Source: a virus
Virus record (IMG/VR): IMGVR_UViG_3300034013_000869
Location: 62,001-126,000 of that record
DNA length: 64,000 nucleotides
Direction: 5' to 3' (one strand)
Notes under the pieces: generated by a model
The model's database searches: none
Told to the model about the DNA's origin: nothing
Seen by the model: only the letters and a program-made list of their open reading frames with translations
Shown: one piece after another, positions 35,276 through 44,442 of the stretch
Numbering within the stretch: position 1 is the stretch's first letter
How the letters are laid out: each line of letters starts with the position of its first letter
Translations under genes and position numbers: made by a program

Positions 35276-36341
35276 GCTTTTTAATTCCATTTGGATTATC
35301 ACATAAATCACTTGTATAAACAGTACCAATCTCTGGTAACATTTCCATTATATCATATCTGTTTCCAACAAACTCTTGTTTACCTCTATGATTTTCAACA
35401 TATAAAGCGTGACCATTCCAATTAATACTTTTCATTTCTGTATATCCTTGTTCAAAAATCCATCTATAAAGTAAAGAAGTTTCTTCTTCTATTTTCTTTT
35501 TAGAGATATACATTTTTTTAGTTTTATCACCGAATTTAAAGTATGAGAAGTAATCAGCAGAATAAACTGAATTATCATCACTCTCACCGGTGTCAATATC
35601 ATCATAATTATACTGATTTCTTTTTACAGGTAATGTTTCCCAATCAATATTACAAACTGACTTACAAAGTTTAGATAAAAATTCAATATCTTGATGTTCA
35701 CTAGTTGTATGTTCTTTGTAATAACCTACAGATATGTTAGTACACTCAGGTACCAAGTCCATAAATTTAGCAGAATCTGTAAGAATACCTGTATCATCTG
35801 GTTCAAAACTTAAATTCTCACCAGCCACATTTAATCGAGTGGCCAATTCTTTTGCAAATTCATCAGAACAACATCTACCATACCATTGGTGTGTAATAAC
35901 AGAAGTAGTTCCTCTTCTATCAAAAGAAACAACCTTATTAATTGTTTTTGAAAATTCATTATTTTGCCAATCATTAGAGACTTTACCAGATCCTATACAA
36001 CCAACTTCTTCACCTAAGAAGAAATAGTAAAGTCCTGGAATTTTCTTTTCTATCATATACATCACAACAACCATACCTGCTTTATCATCAGCTCCTAAAA
36101 TGGTTTTACCATTAGTTCTAATAAATTTAGTATCTTGAACGTGTGTTACTTTTTGTTGTGTTGAACAAGCCGTGTCTAAGTGACAGGTAAACATTGTAGT
36201 TGGATTTTCACCAACAACATAATAAAAGTTACCAAACTTATCTTGTTTTGTTCCTTGTGGTAAATATGATTTTAAAAATCCCTCAGTTCCGTTCGGATAT
36301 GTGTAACTTGTAAGTTGTAAAAACTTCTTCCTAATTCTCAT
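35256..36341 (-). CDS. Zinc-dependent M20/M28/M42-type peptidase
   Basis: 361 residues. Metal ligands appear in order: H54-L-D56 (CHLDTA), D85/D86 (GADDKAG), E111/E112 (LGEEVG), D141 (SFDRRG) and a histidine in EHTTSEHQD. Such enzymes are exo-aminopeptidases or carboxypeptidases using two zinc ions. The last 100 residues are an extra domain. A second, related peptidase is encoded at 52167-53528. The role in phage biology is unclear; trimming of peptides or cell-wall stem peptides are options. Confidence 0.8.
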   Translation of the reverse strand: MRIRKKFLQLTSYTYPNGTEGFLKSYLPQGTKQDKFGNFYYVVGENPTTMFTCHLDTACSTQQKVTHVQDTKFIRTNGKTILGADDKAGMVVVMYMIEKKIPGLYYFFLGEEVGCIGSGKVSNDWQNNEFSKTINKVVSFDRRGTTSVITHQWYGRCCSDEFAKELATRLNVAGENLSFEPDDTGILTDSAKFMDLVPECTNISVGYYKEHTTSEHQDIEFLSKLCKSVCNIDWETLPVKRNQYNYDDIDTGESDDNSVYSADYFSYFKFGDKTKKMYISKKKIEEETSLLYRWIFEQGYTEMKSINWNGHALYVENHRGKQEFVGNRYDIMEMLPEIGTVYTSDLCDNPNGIKKQKNILM

Positions 36342-36388
36342 TTTATATAATTTAAGTAAATATAGTTAAAAATAAAGTAATATACAAA

Positions 36389-36922
36389 TTATTCTTTATC
36401 TTTATTAAAAATTTGATCAATCTTTTTATCTCTAATCCATGATTTGGATAATTCGGTTAAGTCTGAGGTCCAACCAGATATCTTATCAGTTATGTAATAG
36501 TTATTCTCTATATGATTATTTTTAATTTCATGTTTTACATGATAATCACCAACATCATCTGACATCTTATAGTGATATTCCTTAGCAACGATTATATAAT
36601 CAATATTCAATTTATCTATAATCTCTCTATACTCTATAATAGTCGAAACACTAAGACCCCAAAAGTCAAATATTAAAAGGTCGACTCTAAACAAATTAGA
36701 ACGATTTTCTAATATCATTTTAAATTCGGAAAAATTATTAAATTCTATTTTATTATCTATAAAATATATAAGTGATGTTTTAGCAGAACTTGAACTTCTG
36801 GGTCTACAAATTAACAAAGGTGTTCTACCATCAGTTTCCAAAAAAGATATTATACGACTCAATGCGTATGAGACATCACTTGGATTACCAGTAATATAAT
36901 TACTTCTTTTTATCGGTATCAT
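36389..36922 (-). CDS. Hypothetical protein
   Basis: 177 residues. The order of beta strands (TPLLICRPRSS, VDLLIFDFWGLS, IDYIIVAKEY) alternating with helices suggests a Rossmann-like or P-loop-like fold, but no Walker A motif is present. It overlaps the retropepsin-like gene by 23 nt. Not recognised. Confidence 0.6.
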   Translation of the reverse strand: MIPIKRSNYITGNPSDVSYALSRIISFLETDGRTPLLICRPRSSSSAKTSLIYFIDNKIEFNNFSEFKMILENRSNLFRVDLLIFDFWGLSVSTIIEYREIIDKLNIDYIIVAKEYHYKMSDDVGDYHVKHEIKNNHIENNYYITDKISGWTSDLTELSKSWIRDKKIDQIFNKDKE

Positions 36923-37316
36923 TTATATTCTTCATTCTAACATCAACTATATAGTTGAATTTATGTAAAAATCTCCTACCTATTAAGACAGGATATCTCA
37001 TATTTTTTCTATTTGCTAATGATATAAAAAACTTATATGTTGATTCTCCAATTTTTATTTTTGTAAAAACTAAAAATCTTTCTTGTTTTCTACCAAATGA
37101 ACTTTTAACTGAAACCTTCTTAAATTTCTCATAAACAAATTCATTGGAGTCTATTCTAAATTTCAATTTACCATCGACAATCTCAATATCATCGACATGT
37201 AAAGCTATACCATAAGCACCGGTATCTATTTTACCCTTTAACTTACCAATGTTCAACTCAGGGAAATAAACATTCTCATATCTCCCAACTTTCTTTTCCA
37301 CATTTTCACCACCCAT
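36900..37316 (-). CDS. Retropepsin-like aspartic protease (RimK-associated family type)
   Basis: 138 residues. GKIDTGAYGIALH (28-40) carries the catalytic D31-T-G. RYPVLIGRRFL followed by YIVDV closes the fold as in the ATP-dependent zinc/retropepsin-like family PF05618. The active enzyme would be a homodimer. An unusually good GAGGAG ribosome site precedes the start. Substrate unknown; modification or processing of a host protein is possible. Confidence 0.7.
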   Translation of the reverse strand: MGGENVEKKVGRYENVYFPELNIGKLKGKIDTGAYGIALHVDDIEIVDGKLKFRIDSNEFVYEKFKKVSVKSSFGRKQERFLVFTKIKIGESTYKFFISLANRKNMRYPVLIGRRFLHKFNYIVDVRMKNINDTDKKK

Positions 37317-37450
37317 CTCCTCTATAAAATAATTTTATTTTATATATAATTTATTATACCCATCCATAGGGACATCTTAATTAACAAATATAGTAATTTT
37401 TATTGAACAAATTGATAATAGTTTATATAAATAAAAAATAATATCATTTA

Positions 37451-38215
37451 ATGGCTCATAATTACGCTTTTACCTATGTAATAGGATACAGACACAGAAT
37501 AGACAGACTACAAAATTTAAGAAGAGTACTTGATTGGATCAATGGATTCTCAGGAGCAGAAGTAATAATAGTCGAGCAAGATAAACACTCAAAGATATCA
37601 CATCTAAATCTAAAAGCTAAACATATTTTTATAAAATCAAATCTACCATATAATAGATCTTGGTCATTTAATGTGGCTTTGAAAAGCTCAAATTCATCAG
37701 TAATAGTTTTTGGTGACTCTGATTTAATAATGGAACCTAATCAATTTATAGCTGGTTTACAAGCTCTTCAAACCTATGAAATGGTTAGTCCTTATCACAC
37801 AGTAGTTGATTTAACACCAAGTGAAACTGGATTACCAATGGAAGAAGTGGTGAAAATTGAAAGACCTGGAAGAGGAGAAACAGATAACCAAAAGATTAAT
37901 ATTTCAGGCGGAATATCAATGTTTAGAAAAGAGTCTATCTCAAAAATAGCTGGTTGGAATGAAGACTTTATTGGATGGGGTGGAGAAGATGATTATCAAA
38001 CATTAAAAGTTCATAACTTTTTATCTTGGACAGAACTCAGAGCTAAGTGTTACCATCTTTATCATGATAAAGAACAACCAGAAATGAAATGGTATCAAAG
38101 AAATTTAGATCTACTTAAAAAGACATCTCAAATGGATAAGTCTCAGTTACAAAAGGTTATCTTTAACCAATTGCCAAAAATTGGAATGAAGAATAAATAT
38201 GATAATTTCATCTAA
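37451..38215 (+). CDS. Family 2-type glycosyltransferase
   Basis: 254 residues. A GT-A fold is indicated by the nucleotide-sugar strand (AEVIIVEQD), the metal-binding GDSD (88-91), and GWNEDFIGWGGEDD (about 168-181), the acceptor/catalytic loop of galactosyltransferase-like enzymes. Probably modifies phage DNA, a virion protein or host surface glycan. It overlaps the next gene by 17 nt. Confidence 0.8.
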   Translation: MAHNYAFTYVIGYRHRIDRLQNLRRVLDWINGFSGAEVIIVEQDKHSKISHLNLKAKHIFIKSNLPYNRSWSFNVALKSSNSSVIVFGDSDLIMEPNQFIAGLQALQTYEMVSPYHTVVDLTPSETGLPMEEVVKIERPGRGETDNQKINISGGISMFRKESISKIAGWNEDFIGWGGEDDYQTLKVHNFLSWTELRAKCYHLYHDKEQPEMKWYQRNLDLLKKTSQMDKSQLQKVIFNQLPKIGMKNKYDNFI

Positions 38216-38975
38216 AGATTTAGAAAAAGTATGTAACTATGTAGAGTCTACAAAACCTTCTTTACCACAAGCATCAATGAACTTCATTGACTTTGAAGAA
38301 GAACCAAATGAAGAGTATCAAAGAGAAATTAAAAGAAAGAATAGAGAACTTGCTATTGATGCTATTATTGAAGATAAAGTAGAAGAGTTTAAAAACAGAG
38401 AATCATTTATTAATCCATTGGATAATGAAGGATATATACAAACTATATCTCCTAAACTTAAATCAATTAATGTTAAGGGTAAAACCTATTTAGATTTAAC
38501 AGATATTTACACAGATATAATGATGACATTAGAATCATTAACATCTTCACCTATGAGTACTCCTCAAAATTTGAATATAAATATTCAAAATGATCCTAGT
38601 TTAACAGACTTCGAAAATTTGATGGCTTTATCCAGAAGAGTTGTGTCTAAAATAATTTTATTAAGTAATTACATATCATCAACTGGTAGAACAGGTCCTG
38701 CTAATACTATTATAATTGGTTTAGATGCTTATAAGTATCTTCTTCTTTCCAATGGAATGATGGCTTCAAGTAACGATGGTGTTGTGACTGGGAATATTAA
38801 TGGAATGAATGTTATACCATCACCTTATATCAAATCAAATAAGATTATTATGATGAGAAATGTCCAGAAAACCGAGAATGGATTAAATGTAATAAATTGT
38901 ACAAATGATATGAGATACTTCTTAAAAGAGACTCCGAATTATTCTAAGATTATAAATTGGTTTGAAATTATATAG
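38199..38975 (+). CDS. Capsid-protein relative (gp23-type C-terminal core)
   Basis: 258 residues. The second half matches the major capsid protein: SKIILLSNYISSTGRTGPAN aligns with TKIAHASNYIATEGRVGPAQ, then a GxxxxPSPYIKSNKIIMMRN block aligns with ISIYVDPYMRYNDNRIVLGR. The N-terminal 110 residues are charged helices without a counterpart. It lacks the N-terminal domain of the full-length capsid protein. Possible vertex or minor capsid protein, or an assembly regulator. Confidence 0.6.
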   Translation: MIISSKDLEKVCNYVESTKPSLPQASMNFIDFEEEPNEEYQREIKRKNRELAIDAIIEDKVEEFKNRESFINPLDNEGYIQTISPKLKSINVKGKTYLDLTDIYTDIMMTLESLTSSPMSTPQNLNINIQNDPSLTDFENLMALSRRVVSKIILLSNYISSTGRTGPANTIIIGLDAYKYLLLSNGMMASSNDGVVTGNINGMNVIPSPYIKSNKIIMMRNVQKTENGLNVINCTNDMRYFLKETPNYSKIINWFEII

Positions 38976-39507
38976 AGGCAACTCTAACCTTATCATACTT
39001 TATTAGTAACTTATAAAGTTTTTCATATTCATCATTAGGATTCTCAACTTTTCGTTCATACCATTTATCCTTATTAAAATACTCAACTAACATACCAACT
39101 CTAAAATCTTCTTTTTTAGTTGGTTTCCAATATCTTTTTGATTCAACAAATGAGAATGATGTACCATTATGTAAATATGACATATTATCAGAATCAGTAT
39201 TATACATTACAATACCCATTGGTATCTCAGAACCATCTTTGAATATCTTCTTAGCATTAGTCTCACCTGTATATTTAATAATAGCACAATCTTCGTGAAA
39301 GTGATTAAGTAGGAAAATAACATCTTTCCTTAAGGTATCATTATCAACACGACCATAAGCCATAACAGAGTCTTCATATTGACCTTTGTAATAACCCTTA
39401 ATAGGTAAAACTTGATATTCTTTAGCATAAAGAATTGAAATCATATCCTCTATTCTAGGTGAGGAAAGTAAAATAAAAGAAGCGTCTCTGTGTTCTAGTC
39501 CGATCAT
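38968..39507 (-). CDS. Hypothetical protein
   Basis: 179 residues, mixed alpha/beta, with FILLSSPRIEDMISILYAKEY near the start and DGSEIPMGIVMYNTD in the middle. It ends inside the convergent capsid-like gene by 8 nt. A TTTAATATATA element ends 4 nt before its start. Family not recognised. Confidence 0.65.
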   Translation of the reverse strand: MIGLEHRDASFILLSSPRIEDMISILYAKEYQVLPIKGYYKGQYEDSVMAYGRVDNDTLRKDVIFLLNHFHEDCAIIKYTGETNAKKIFKDGSEIPMGIVMYNTDSDNMSYLHNGTSFSFVESKRYWKPTKKEDFRVGMLVEYFNKDKWYERKVENPNDEYEKLYKLLIKYDKVRVASI

Positions 39508-39511
39508 AAAG

Positions 39512-39522
39512 TATATATTAAA
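39512..39522 (-). promoter_or_regulatory. TTTAATATATA promoter-like element
   Basis: Minus-strand copy 4 nt before the start at 39507, just beyond the stop of the 51-residue gene. Confidence 0.5.
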
Positions 39523-39525
39523 TAT

Positions 39526-39681
39526 TTATACTTGATCTGTCACAGTATAGATATCAAGAATACTTTTTTTACTAAGCTTTTTTACTTTTGAAAAATAAAT
39601 AATCGCCTCTTCTAATGTTTCGAGCAAAACTCTCGAAATGACCTCTTTGGAGTTTTTTGGTTTTAGATAAAATGTTTTCAT
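39526..39681 (-). CDS. Small conserved-looking protein
   Basis: 51 codons from ATG 39681 to TAA 39526, starting MKTFYLKPKNSKEVISR and continuing LEEAIIYFSKVKKLSKKSILD. The beta-strand plus EEAIxxFxKxKKLS helix is a pattern I recall from short proteins of T4-like phages. A/T-rich leader, and it fills an otherwise empty 200-nt gap. Function unknown. Confidence 0.6.
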   Translation of the reverse strand: MKTFYLKPKNSKEVISRVLLETLEEAIIYFSKVKKLSKKSILDIYTVTDQV

Positions 39682-39705
39682 AGTTTATATATCATATATT
39701 TAATT

Positions 39706-40947
39706 TTAAATAATTCTAAATTCTTCTAATAATTTTGTCTGGAAAATTGCCCAAACGCAATCCCTGTATTTCTTTTGCATGATTATACTATCATGTACAG
39801 TAACAACTTTAATTTCAGGATAAAGTGTAATTATTTGTCTTATTATTTGATTGAAAATTAAATTACTCTCAGCCTTCTGTAAATCATATGCTAGTATTCG
39901 ATAATCACCATGTTCTTTTTTATACAATTTTATAAAATTATGAATAGTCGGGAAAAGATTTGAGAAGACTTTATCAGCCTTACTATTTGAACCATTTCTA
40001 CCAAAAAGAACTTTATAGGTCATTTCTTTTACATTATTTCTATCACTACTACCAATTGAATTCATAACATACTGGTAATAGTTGCCACTTATAGTTAACT
40101 CCTTAAATAATTGAAACTCTTCCTCTTTAACCCATTTACTTCCAATATCTTGAATCATCTTTGCTAAAAACAAAGGTTGACTATTTTTAATATCTATTTC
40201 AGAAGTTTCCTCACCATCTATCAATAAACAATTTTTTCTAATAAAGGATTTTAATATGGTAAAGTTTGTATGCATCCTACCATAATTATCAAAATGATAG
40301 AATATGTGTTTATCATTTATACACTCAACTGAATATCTATTACGATTATAAACATCAGTATCATCTTGTTTCAACGCATCAAGATAGAATATAGACCTAT
40401 CAAACTGCACTTGAACACTAAATAAATCATCTACAAGCTTAATCTTAATATCATTGTCAATTAATGACTTTTTATCATCTACATCATTCTCTTCTATTTG
40501 TGATATTTTGTTTTTATATTTTTTAAGAAGAACCTTATCACAATTATTATATCGTATAATTTTACCTCTTAAAATATATTCATTTATTGCGTAGATTCTA
40601 GAATTTTTACCTTTTTGATGTTTTGATAAAAGAACAATAACTCCCTTTTCAATGAGGAAGTCCATATAGTAATTATATAAATACCCATACTTCTCTTTGA
40701 GAATGGAAGCCATTAAACTAAATTTATTATTTTTTCTAAAATAATATTTAAGTATAAGGTTATGTAATATATCAACTATATACGCTGATTTTAATTTTTC
40801 ACCTTTGTATGTAAAGTTTTTTTGTTTTGATATCTCTTCTAAAGAGACTGGTAGGAATTGTAAGCTATGTTTTTTATTCTCTAAATTCTTCTTAATTGAC
40901 TGATATGATTCTATATCACTTAACTTAACTACACTTGAAACTGTCAT
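39706..40947 (-). CDS. Minimal family-A-polymerase-like (palm domain) protein
   Basis: 413 residues. The N-terminal 200 residues are helical, with winged-helix character. The second half has family-A polymerase/T7-RNA-polymerase palm motifs: motif A in EIDIKNSQP (D252), motif B R303-xxx-K307 ... FG (315-316), motif C VHDSI (H385-D386-S387). Exonuclease and a full thumb are absent, and the protein is far shorter than Pol I or T7-type enzymes. Similar short proteins occur in Bacteroidota mobile elements. It might be a repair, translesion or primer-making polymerase, or a non-catalytic replication factor. Confidence 0.65.
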   Translation of the reverse strand: MTVSSVVKLSDIESYQSIKKNLENKKHSLQFLPVSLEEISKQKNFTYKGEKLKSAYIVDILHNLILKYYFRKNNKFSLMASILKEKYGYLYNYYMDFLIEKGVIVLLSKHQKGKNSRIYAINEYILRGKIIRYNNCDKVLLKKYKNKISQIEENDVDDKKSLIDNDIKIKLVDDLFSVQVQFDRSIFYLDALKQDDTDVYNRNRYSVECINDKHIFYHFDNYGRMHTNFTILKSFIRKNCLLIDGEETSEIDIKNSQPLFLAKMIQDIGSKWVKEEEFQLFKELTISGNYYQYVMNSIGSSDRNNVKEMTYKVLFGRNGSNSKADKVFSNLFPTIHNFIKLYKKEHGDYRILAYDLQKAESNLIFNQIIRQIITLYPEIKVVTVHDSIIMQKKYRDCVWAIFQTKLLEEFRII

Positions 40948-40987
40948 AGATTTTATATAAAAAATCCTGGTTTATGTTTGTAATAAA

Positions 40988-41203
40988 CTAGATATTATTA
41001 AAAATTTTATTGATAGAATTTTTACGATTAGAAGCCCTTTCTTTAATAAGTTCAGCTCTTAAAAGATTCTCAAGATCTTTTTCAATATCAGTATTATGAT
41101 ATGAACTTATATCCTTAATCATTTCAGTGGTCCAAGTAGCTTTAATAGCTCTTGTTTCTGCTTTAACTTCAATAGAAGTCATATTAAGATTAATTGATTT
41201 CAT
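40988..41203 (-). CDS. Small hypothetical protein
   Basis: 71 residues, helical and charged, shares its first base with the last base of the upstream gene's stop region (41203), so the two are coupled. No motif recognised. Confidence 0.55.
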   Translation of the reverse strand: MKSINLNMTSIEVKAETRAIKATWTTEMIKDISSYHNTDIEKDLENLLRAELIKERASNRKNSINKIFNNI

Positions 41204-42546
41204 TATTTAGTTAAACTAGGTGGTTCCTTACTAGTTGATTCAGGAGTTATAGGTAATTTACCACCTTTACCTTTTTTCTTCTTTTCACCAGCTCCTTTTT
41301 CAAATTCTGAGTAAACATCAGGATAAACTTCACCTTCTCCATCTTTGTCATATTGAATATCAAAGAAGTCACCAAAATCAAGTAATCCAGATCTTGTTAA
41401 CTCAACCTCATGTAATTTATTAAGATATCTATCAATATATTTATCAATATCATCTACAAATCCATTAAATAAAATAACCGTATTATCAGTAAAAACACCA
41501 ATTGGCTTTTTTCTTTTTTTGTTAAATGAACCCAATATAGCTTTGAATATATACTCAAGTTTACCACTTTCTCTTATGTAATCTTTTGTTAATTTATTTG
41601 AAATAAGTTCAGTATTAATTTTAAATTTCTCTTTATCAAAGAATTCAGGAACTACAAATTCAAAATTTAATAAATCTTCTTTTACTTCAGAAACATAGAT
41701 ATTAAATAGTTTACATATTAAGTAAATGTAAACCTCATCTTTTTTATCACCTTTAAGTTTAATTTCATCTAAATTAAACGACTGACAAAAATTTAAAAAG
41801 TTAATTAAAATAAGTGTATAGATTTCAACAAATTCAGTTGAATTACTATCATTCATTCTTTTATATAAAGGGTTAAGTATTTCAAATGAAATATCCGTAT
41901 CTTTTGATCTAACTATTAATTTCTCTAAATTAGATTGATAATCTTCTTCATCCATTAGAAATGAATTAGTAGAACTTGGATTAAGTATTTTATAGAAAAA
42001 GAAAGCGAATGATTTCTCACCAAACACATACTCTAAATCATCCTCACTTGTATTAACAAAGTATTTAATAGCTTCTATAGCTCTTTCAGATATCTTCCCT
42101 TGGAAAACCACCGGTAGAACATCAACATCAAATAGTCTTGAATACTCATCTAACTCTTCTACTCCAAATTCATATTTACCACCTTTATTAATAGTGGTTA
42201 AAACTAAATGATTTTTAGGAACTCTTGAATATTGTATATTTGCTGGTTGACTATCTGGAAAATATTCAAAACAGAACCACCATTTTTTATTAAGTAATGA
42301 TTTAACTCTATTATCTAAACCATTAAGATAATTAATAGCAGGGTTGTAATAATTCTGCATAGCTAAATCAATTAAATTAATTGATTCACTACCGATGGAT
42401 TTAGGTCTTATGTTAAATTCCTTACCATCCCAGTTAACCCATATTTTTGAACCTTGTATATCTTCAAATACAATTATTTCATTTCCAAAAATTGAATCTA
42501 ATATTTCTTGGTCATTTTCACCATTTAATGTAACTAATCTACTCAT
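41203..42546 (-). CDS. Putative nucleotidyltransferase/RNA-ligase-like protein, probably degenerate
   Basis: 447 residues. VFEDIQGSKIWVNWDGKEF (about 26-44) has the layout of ligase motif I (EKxDGS followed by a strand), but the catalytic lysine position is an aspartate. WWFCFEYFPDSQP then YSRVPKNHLVLTTI resembles ligase motif III and its following strand. The last 50 residues are lysine/glycine/proline-rich. It may be a catalytically dead ligase fold or a different fold with chance similarity. It reads towards the polymerase-like gene. Confidence 0.4.
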   Translation of the reverse strand: MSRLVTLNGENDQEILDSIFGNEIIVFEDIQGSKIWVNWDGKEFNIRPKSIGSESINLIDLAMQNYYNPAINYLNGLDNRVKSLLNKKWWFCFEYFPDSQPANIQYSRVPKNHLVLTTINKGGKYEFGVEELDEYSRLFDVDVLPVVFQGKISERAIEAIKYFVNTSEDDLEYVFGEKSFAFFFYKILNPSSTNSFLMDEEDYQSNLEKLIVRSKDTDISFEILNPLYKRMNDSNSTEFVEIYTLILINFLNFCQSFNLDEIKLKGDKKDEVYIYLICKLFNIYVSEVKEDLLNFEFVVPEFFDKEKFKINTELISNKLTKDYIRESGKLEYIFKAILGSFNKKRKKPIGVFTDNTVILFNGFVDDIDKYIDRYLNKLHEVELTRSGLLDFGDFFDIQYDKDGEGEVYPDVYSEFEKGAGEKKKKGKGGKLPITPESTSKEPPSLTK

Positions 42547-42606
42547 TGTGCTTGATTTTTGTTTTTTATCAATAGGGTATATATAAAAATATATAACGTC
42601 TATAAT

Positions 42607-44442
42607 CTATCTATTATCTATGTAAATGATTACTTCACAGTAATATTCAATAAAGTGTTCATTCCACAAATCCCATTTGATATCAACACCATCAAATGAG
42701 TAAACTTGTATGTTATTAAATTTAGGAAGTATGTTTTTTCTAAACCATCTAAATTTACATTTATCAAATGTTTCATTATCTCTTAAATGGAATTCAGTAA
42801 CAATTTTTGGAATTGTTTTTAAGAATTCAATATTACTTGGTTGGAATACATCATATTCACCACCCTCACAATCACATTTTAAGAAATCAATTTTATCAAT
42901 TCCATTTTCATCTAAAAATTCTCTAAATGTAAATGTTGGAACACTTTCTGTAACATTATCCCAAGATATTTCAATTTTCTTTTTATCTGTAATTGCTCCC
43001 TGAATTATTTTCACATTATCTTTACCAACATTTTTATTTAATATATCAATTTGATGTGATAAAGGCTCAACAACATAACATTGTTTTGGATTTTTTGGTA
43101 GAATTTTATATGTGAATGGACCTATAGACGCTCCTAAATCCACAACAATATCACCTTCTTCTACTTCAAAAAATCTTTCATATGTATTATCCTCAAATAC
43201 TTCTTTGATTGCAGCATCTACATACTGATTATCTTTTTTACCCCAATCAAAATTTTGATAATCATTTTCTTCTACTTCACCGTTGATAATTTTATTGATT
43301 TGTTTAATCACCATATCAGAACCTATTTTTTTTGTACACTCAAACATACGTTCTGTATTTTTGTGTTTTGGACACCAATTCCAATCACCAGCATCTAATC
43401 TATCACTATTAAAACATCCATGACAAACTGACTTATTAATTACTCTATAAGTATTTAACAAAGTTTCAGCCCATTCTTCACTAAACCCAGATATTAAAAC
43501 AACAGGTAATCCGATTGACCAAGCTAACCAACTTAATCCAGATGCAAGTCCAATAAAAAACTCACAAGTTGACATATCACTTATAACATCTTTCATAGAA
43601 CCACCTGGGAATTTTTGTATTCCTTTTGGTTGAAAGTTACCCATATATCCATCATTCTCTCTGGAATAAAGAACAACTTCATATCCCTTTTTAATTAAGT
43701 AATTCACAACTTCTTGCCATCCTGTTGGATTATTCCAATATTTTGCTTGTGCGGTTGAGTGCATAGCAAATCCAACTCTTTTCTTTTTAGTTGTAGAGAT
43801 ATTAGGAAGATTAGCAGAAACTTCTTTATAATCAAGTCCTAATATATCACTTGCTGTTTGTTGAAGTGGTATTTTCTTAAAATCTTTTGGATTCAAATTT
43901 TGATTAAATAATCCATTGTTATAAAACCATCCGATTTTATAGTGAGCATAAATATTCTCAAATCCTTGCCCTGGGCTTACAAATTCTAAATCAGGATATT
44001 GGTCAATAAATAAATCGTTCATAAATGTAGATATTGCTACCTGACATGAATGTTTCTTTCTGAACTCTTCAGCATATGGGAACCAAGCAAGTGTATCTCC
44101 TAAGGCTTTTGACTCAAGTGAAATATAAACCTTTTTACCAGTAAAATCTATCTTTTGGTCATAAACAACCTGGTCTTTTTTAGTTATTCTAACTCTCCAA
44201 TCAGCATAATACTCCCTATTAACTTTGGTCCACATACCACATCTTATATTAGATGAGTGTACTAGCCTATCTCCATCAATAAATTCAACTAAAAAGTTAT
44301 CTTTAGAATTTCCTGATATCTCAACAGTAGGATTTCTTAAAAAAGAAACATTAAAGTTATACTTCTCTGGAATTTTATTTTCTGTAATAGAGGTACTATT
44401 ATAAGCGTTAATATATTTCTGTGTTGTTAAAAATGTACTCAT
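42607..44442 (-). CDS. TibC/Aah-type O-heptosyltransferase fused to FkbM-type methyltransferase
   Basis: 611 residues. Residues 1-390 match autotransporter heptosyltransferases: SKALGDTLAWFPYAEEF (about 113-129), HSTAQAKYWNNPTGWQ, FFIGLASGLSWLAWSIGLPV, and an iron-binding cysteine set (VCHGCFN, WCPKH, FECTKK). Residues 415-611 form an FkbM methyltransferase: VVDLGASIGPFTYK binds SAM and KIDFLKCDCEGGEYDVF is the conserved acidic motif. The TibC part adds heptose to serines of adhesins; the fused domain could methylate the sugar. Virion fibre decoration is a plausible target. It overlaps the next glycosyltransferase by 35 nt. Confidence 0.85.
   Translation of the reverse strand: MSTFLTTQKYINAYNSTSITENKIPEKYNFNVSFLRNPTVEISGNSKDNFLVEFIDGDRLVHSSNIRCGMWTKVNREYYADWRVRITKKDQVVYDQKIDFTGKKVYISLESKALGDTLAWFPYAEEFRKKHSCQVAISTFMNDLFIDQYPDLEFVSPGQGFENIYAHYKIGWFYNNGLFNQNLNPKDFKKIPLQQTASDILGLDYKEVSANLPNISTTKKKRVGFAMHSTAQAKYWNNPTGWQEVVNYLIKKGYEVVLYSRENDGYMGNFQPKGIQKFPGGSMKDVISDMSTCEFFIGLASGLSWLAWSIGLPVVLISGFSEEWAETLLNTYRVINKSVCHGCFNSDRLDAGDWNWCPKHKNTERMFECTKKIGSDMVIKQINKIINGEVEENDYQNFDWGKKDNQYVDAAIKEVFEDNTYERFFEVEEGDIVVDLGASIGPFTYKILPKNPKQCYVVEPLSHQIDILNKNVGKDNVKIIQGAITDKKKIEISWDNVTESVPTFTFREFLDENGIDKIDFLKCDCEGGEYDVFQPSNIEFLKTIPKIVTEFHLRDNETFDKCKFRWFRKNILPKFNNIQVYSFDGVDIKWDLWNEHFIEYYCEVIIYIDNR

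Noticed and set aside
37340-37400. TATATTTG with upstream TTTG on the minus strand before 37316
   Set aside because: The spacer is only 15 nt, too short for a Bacteroidota -33/-7 promoter.
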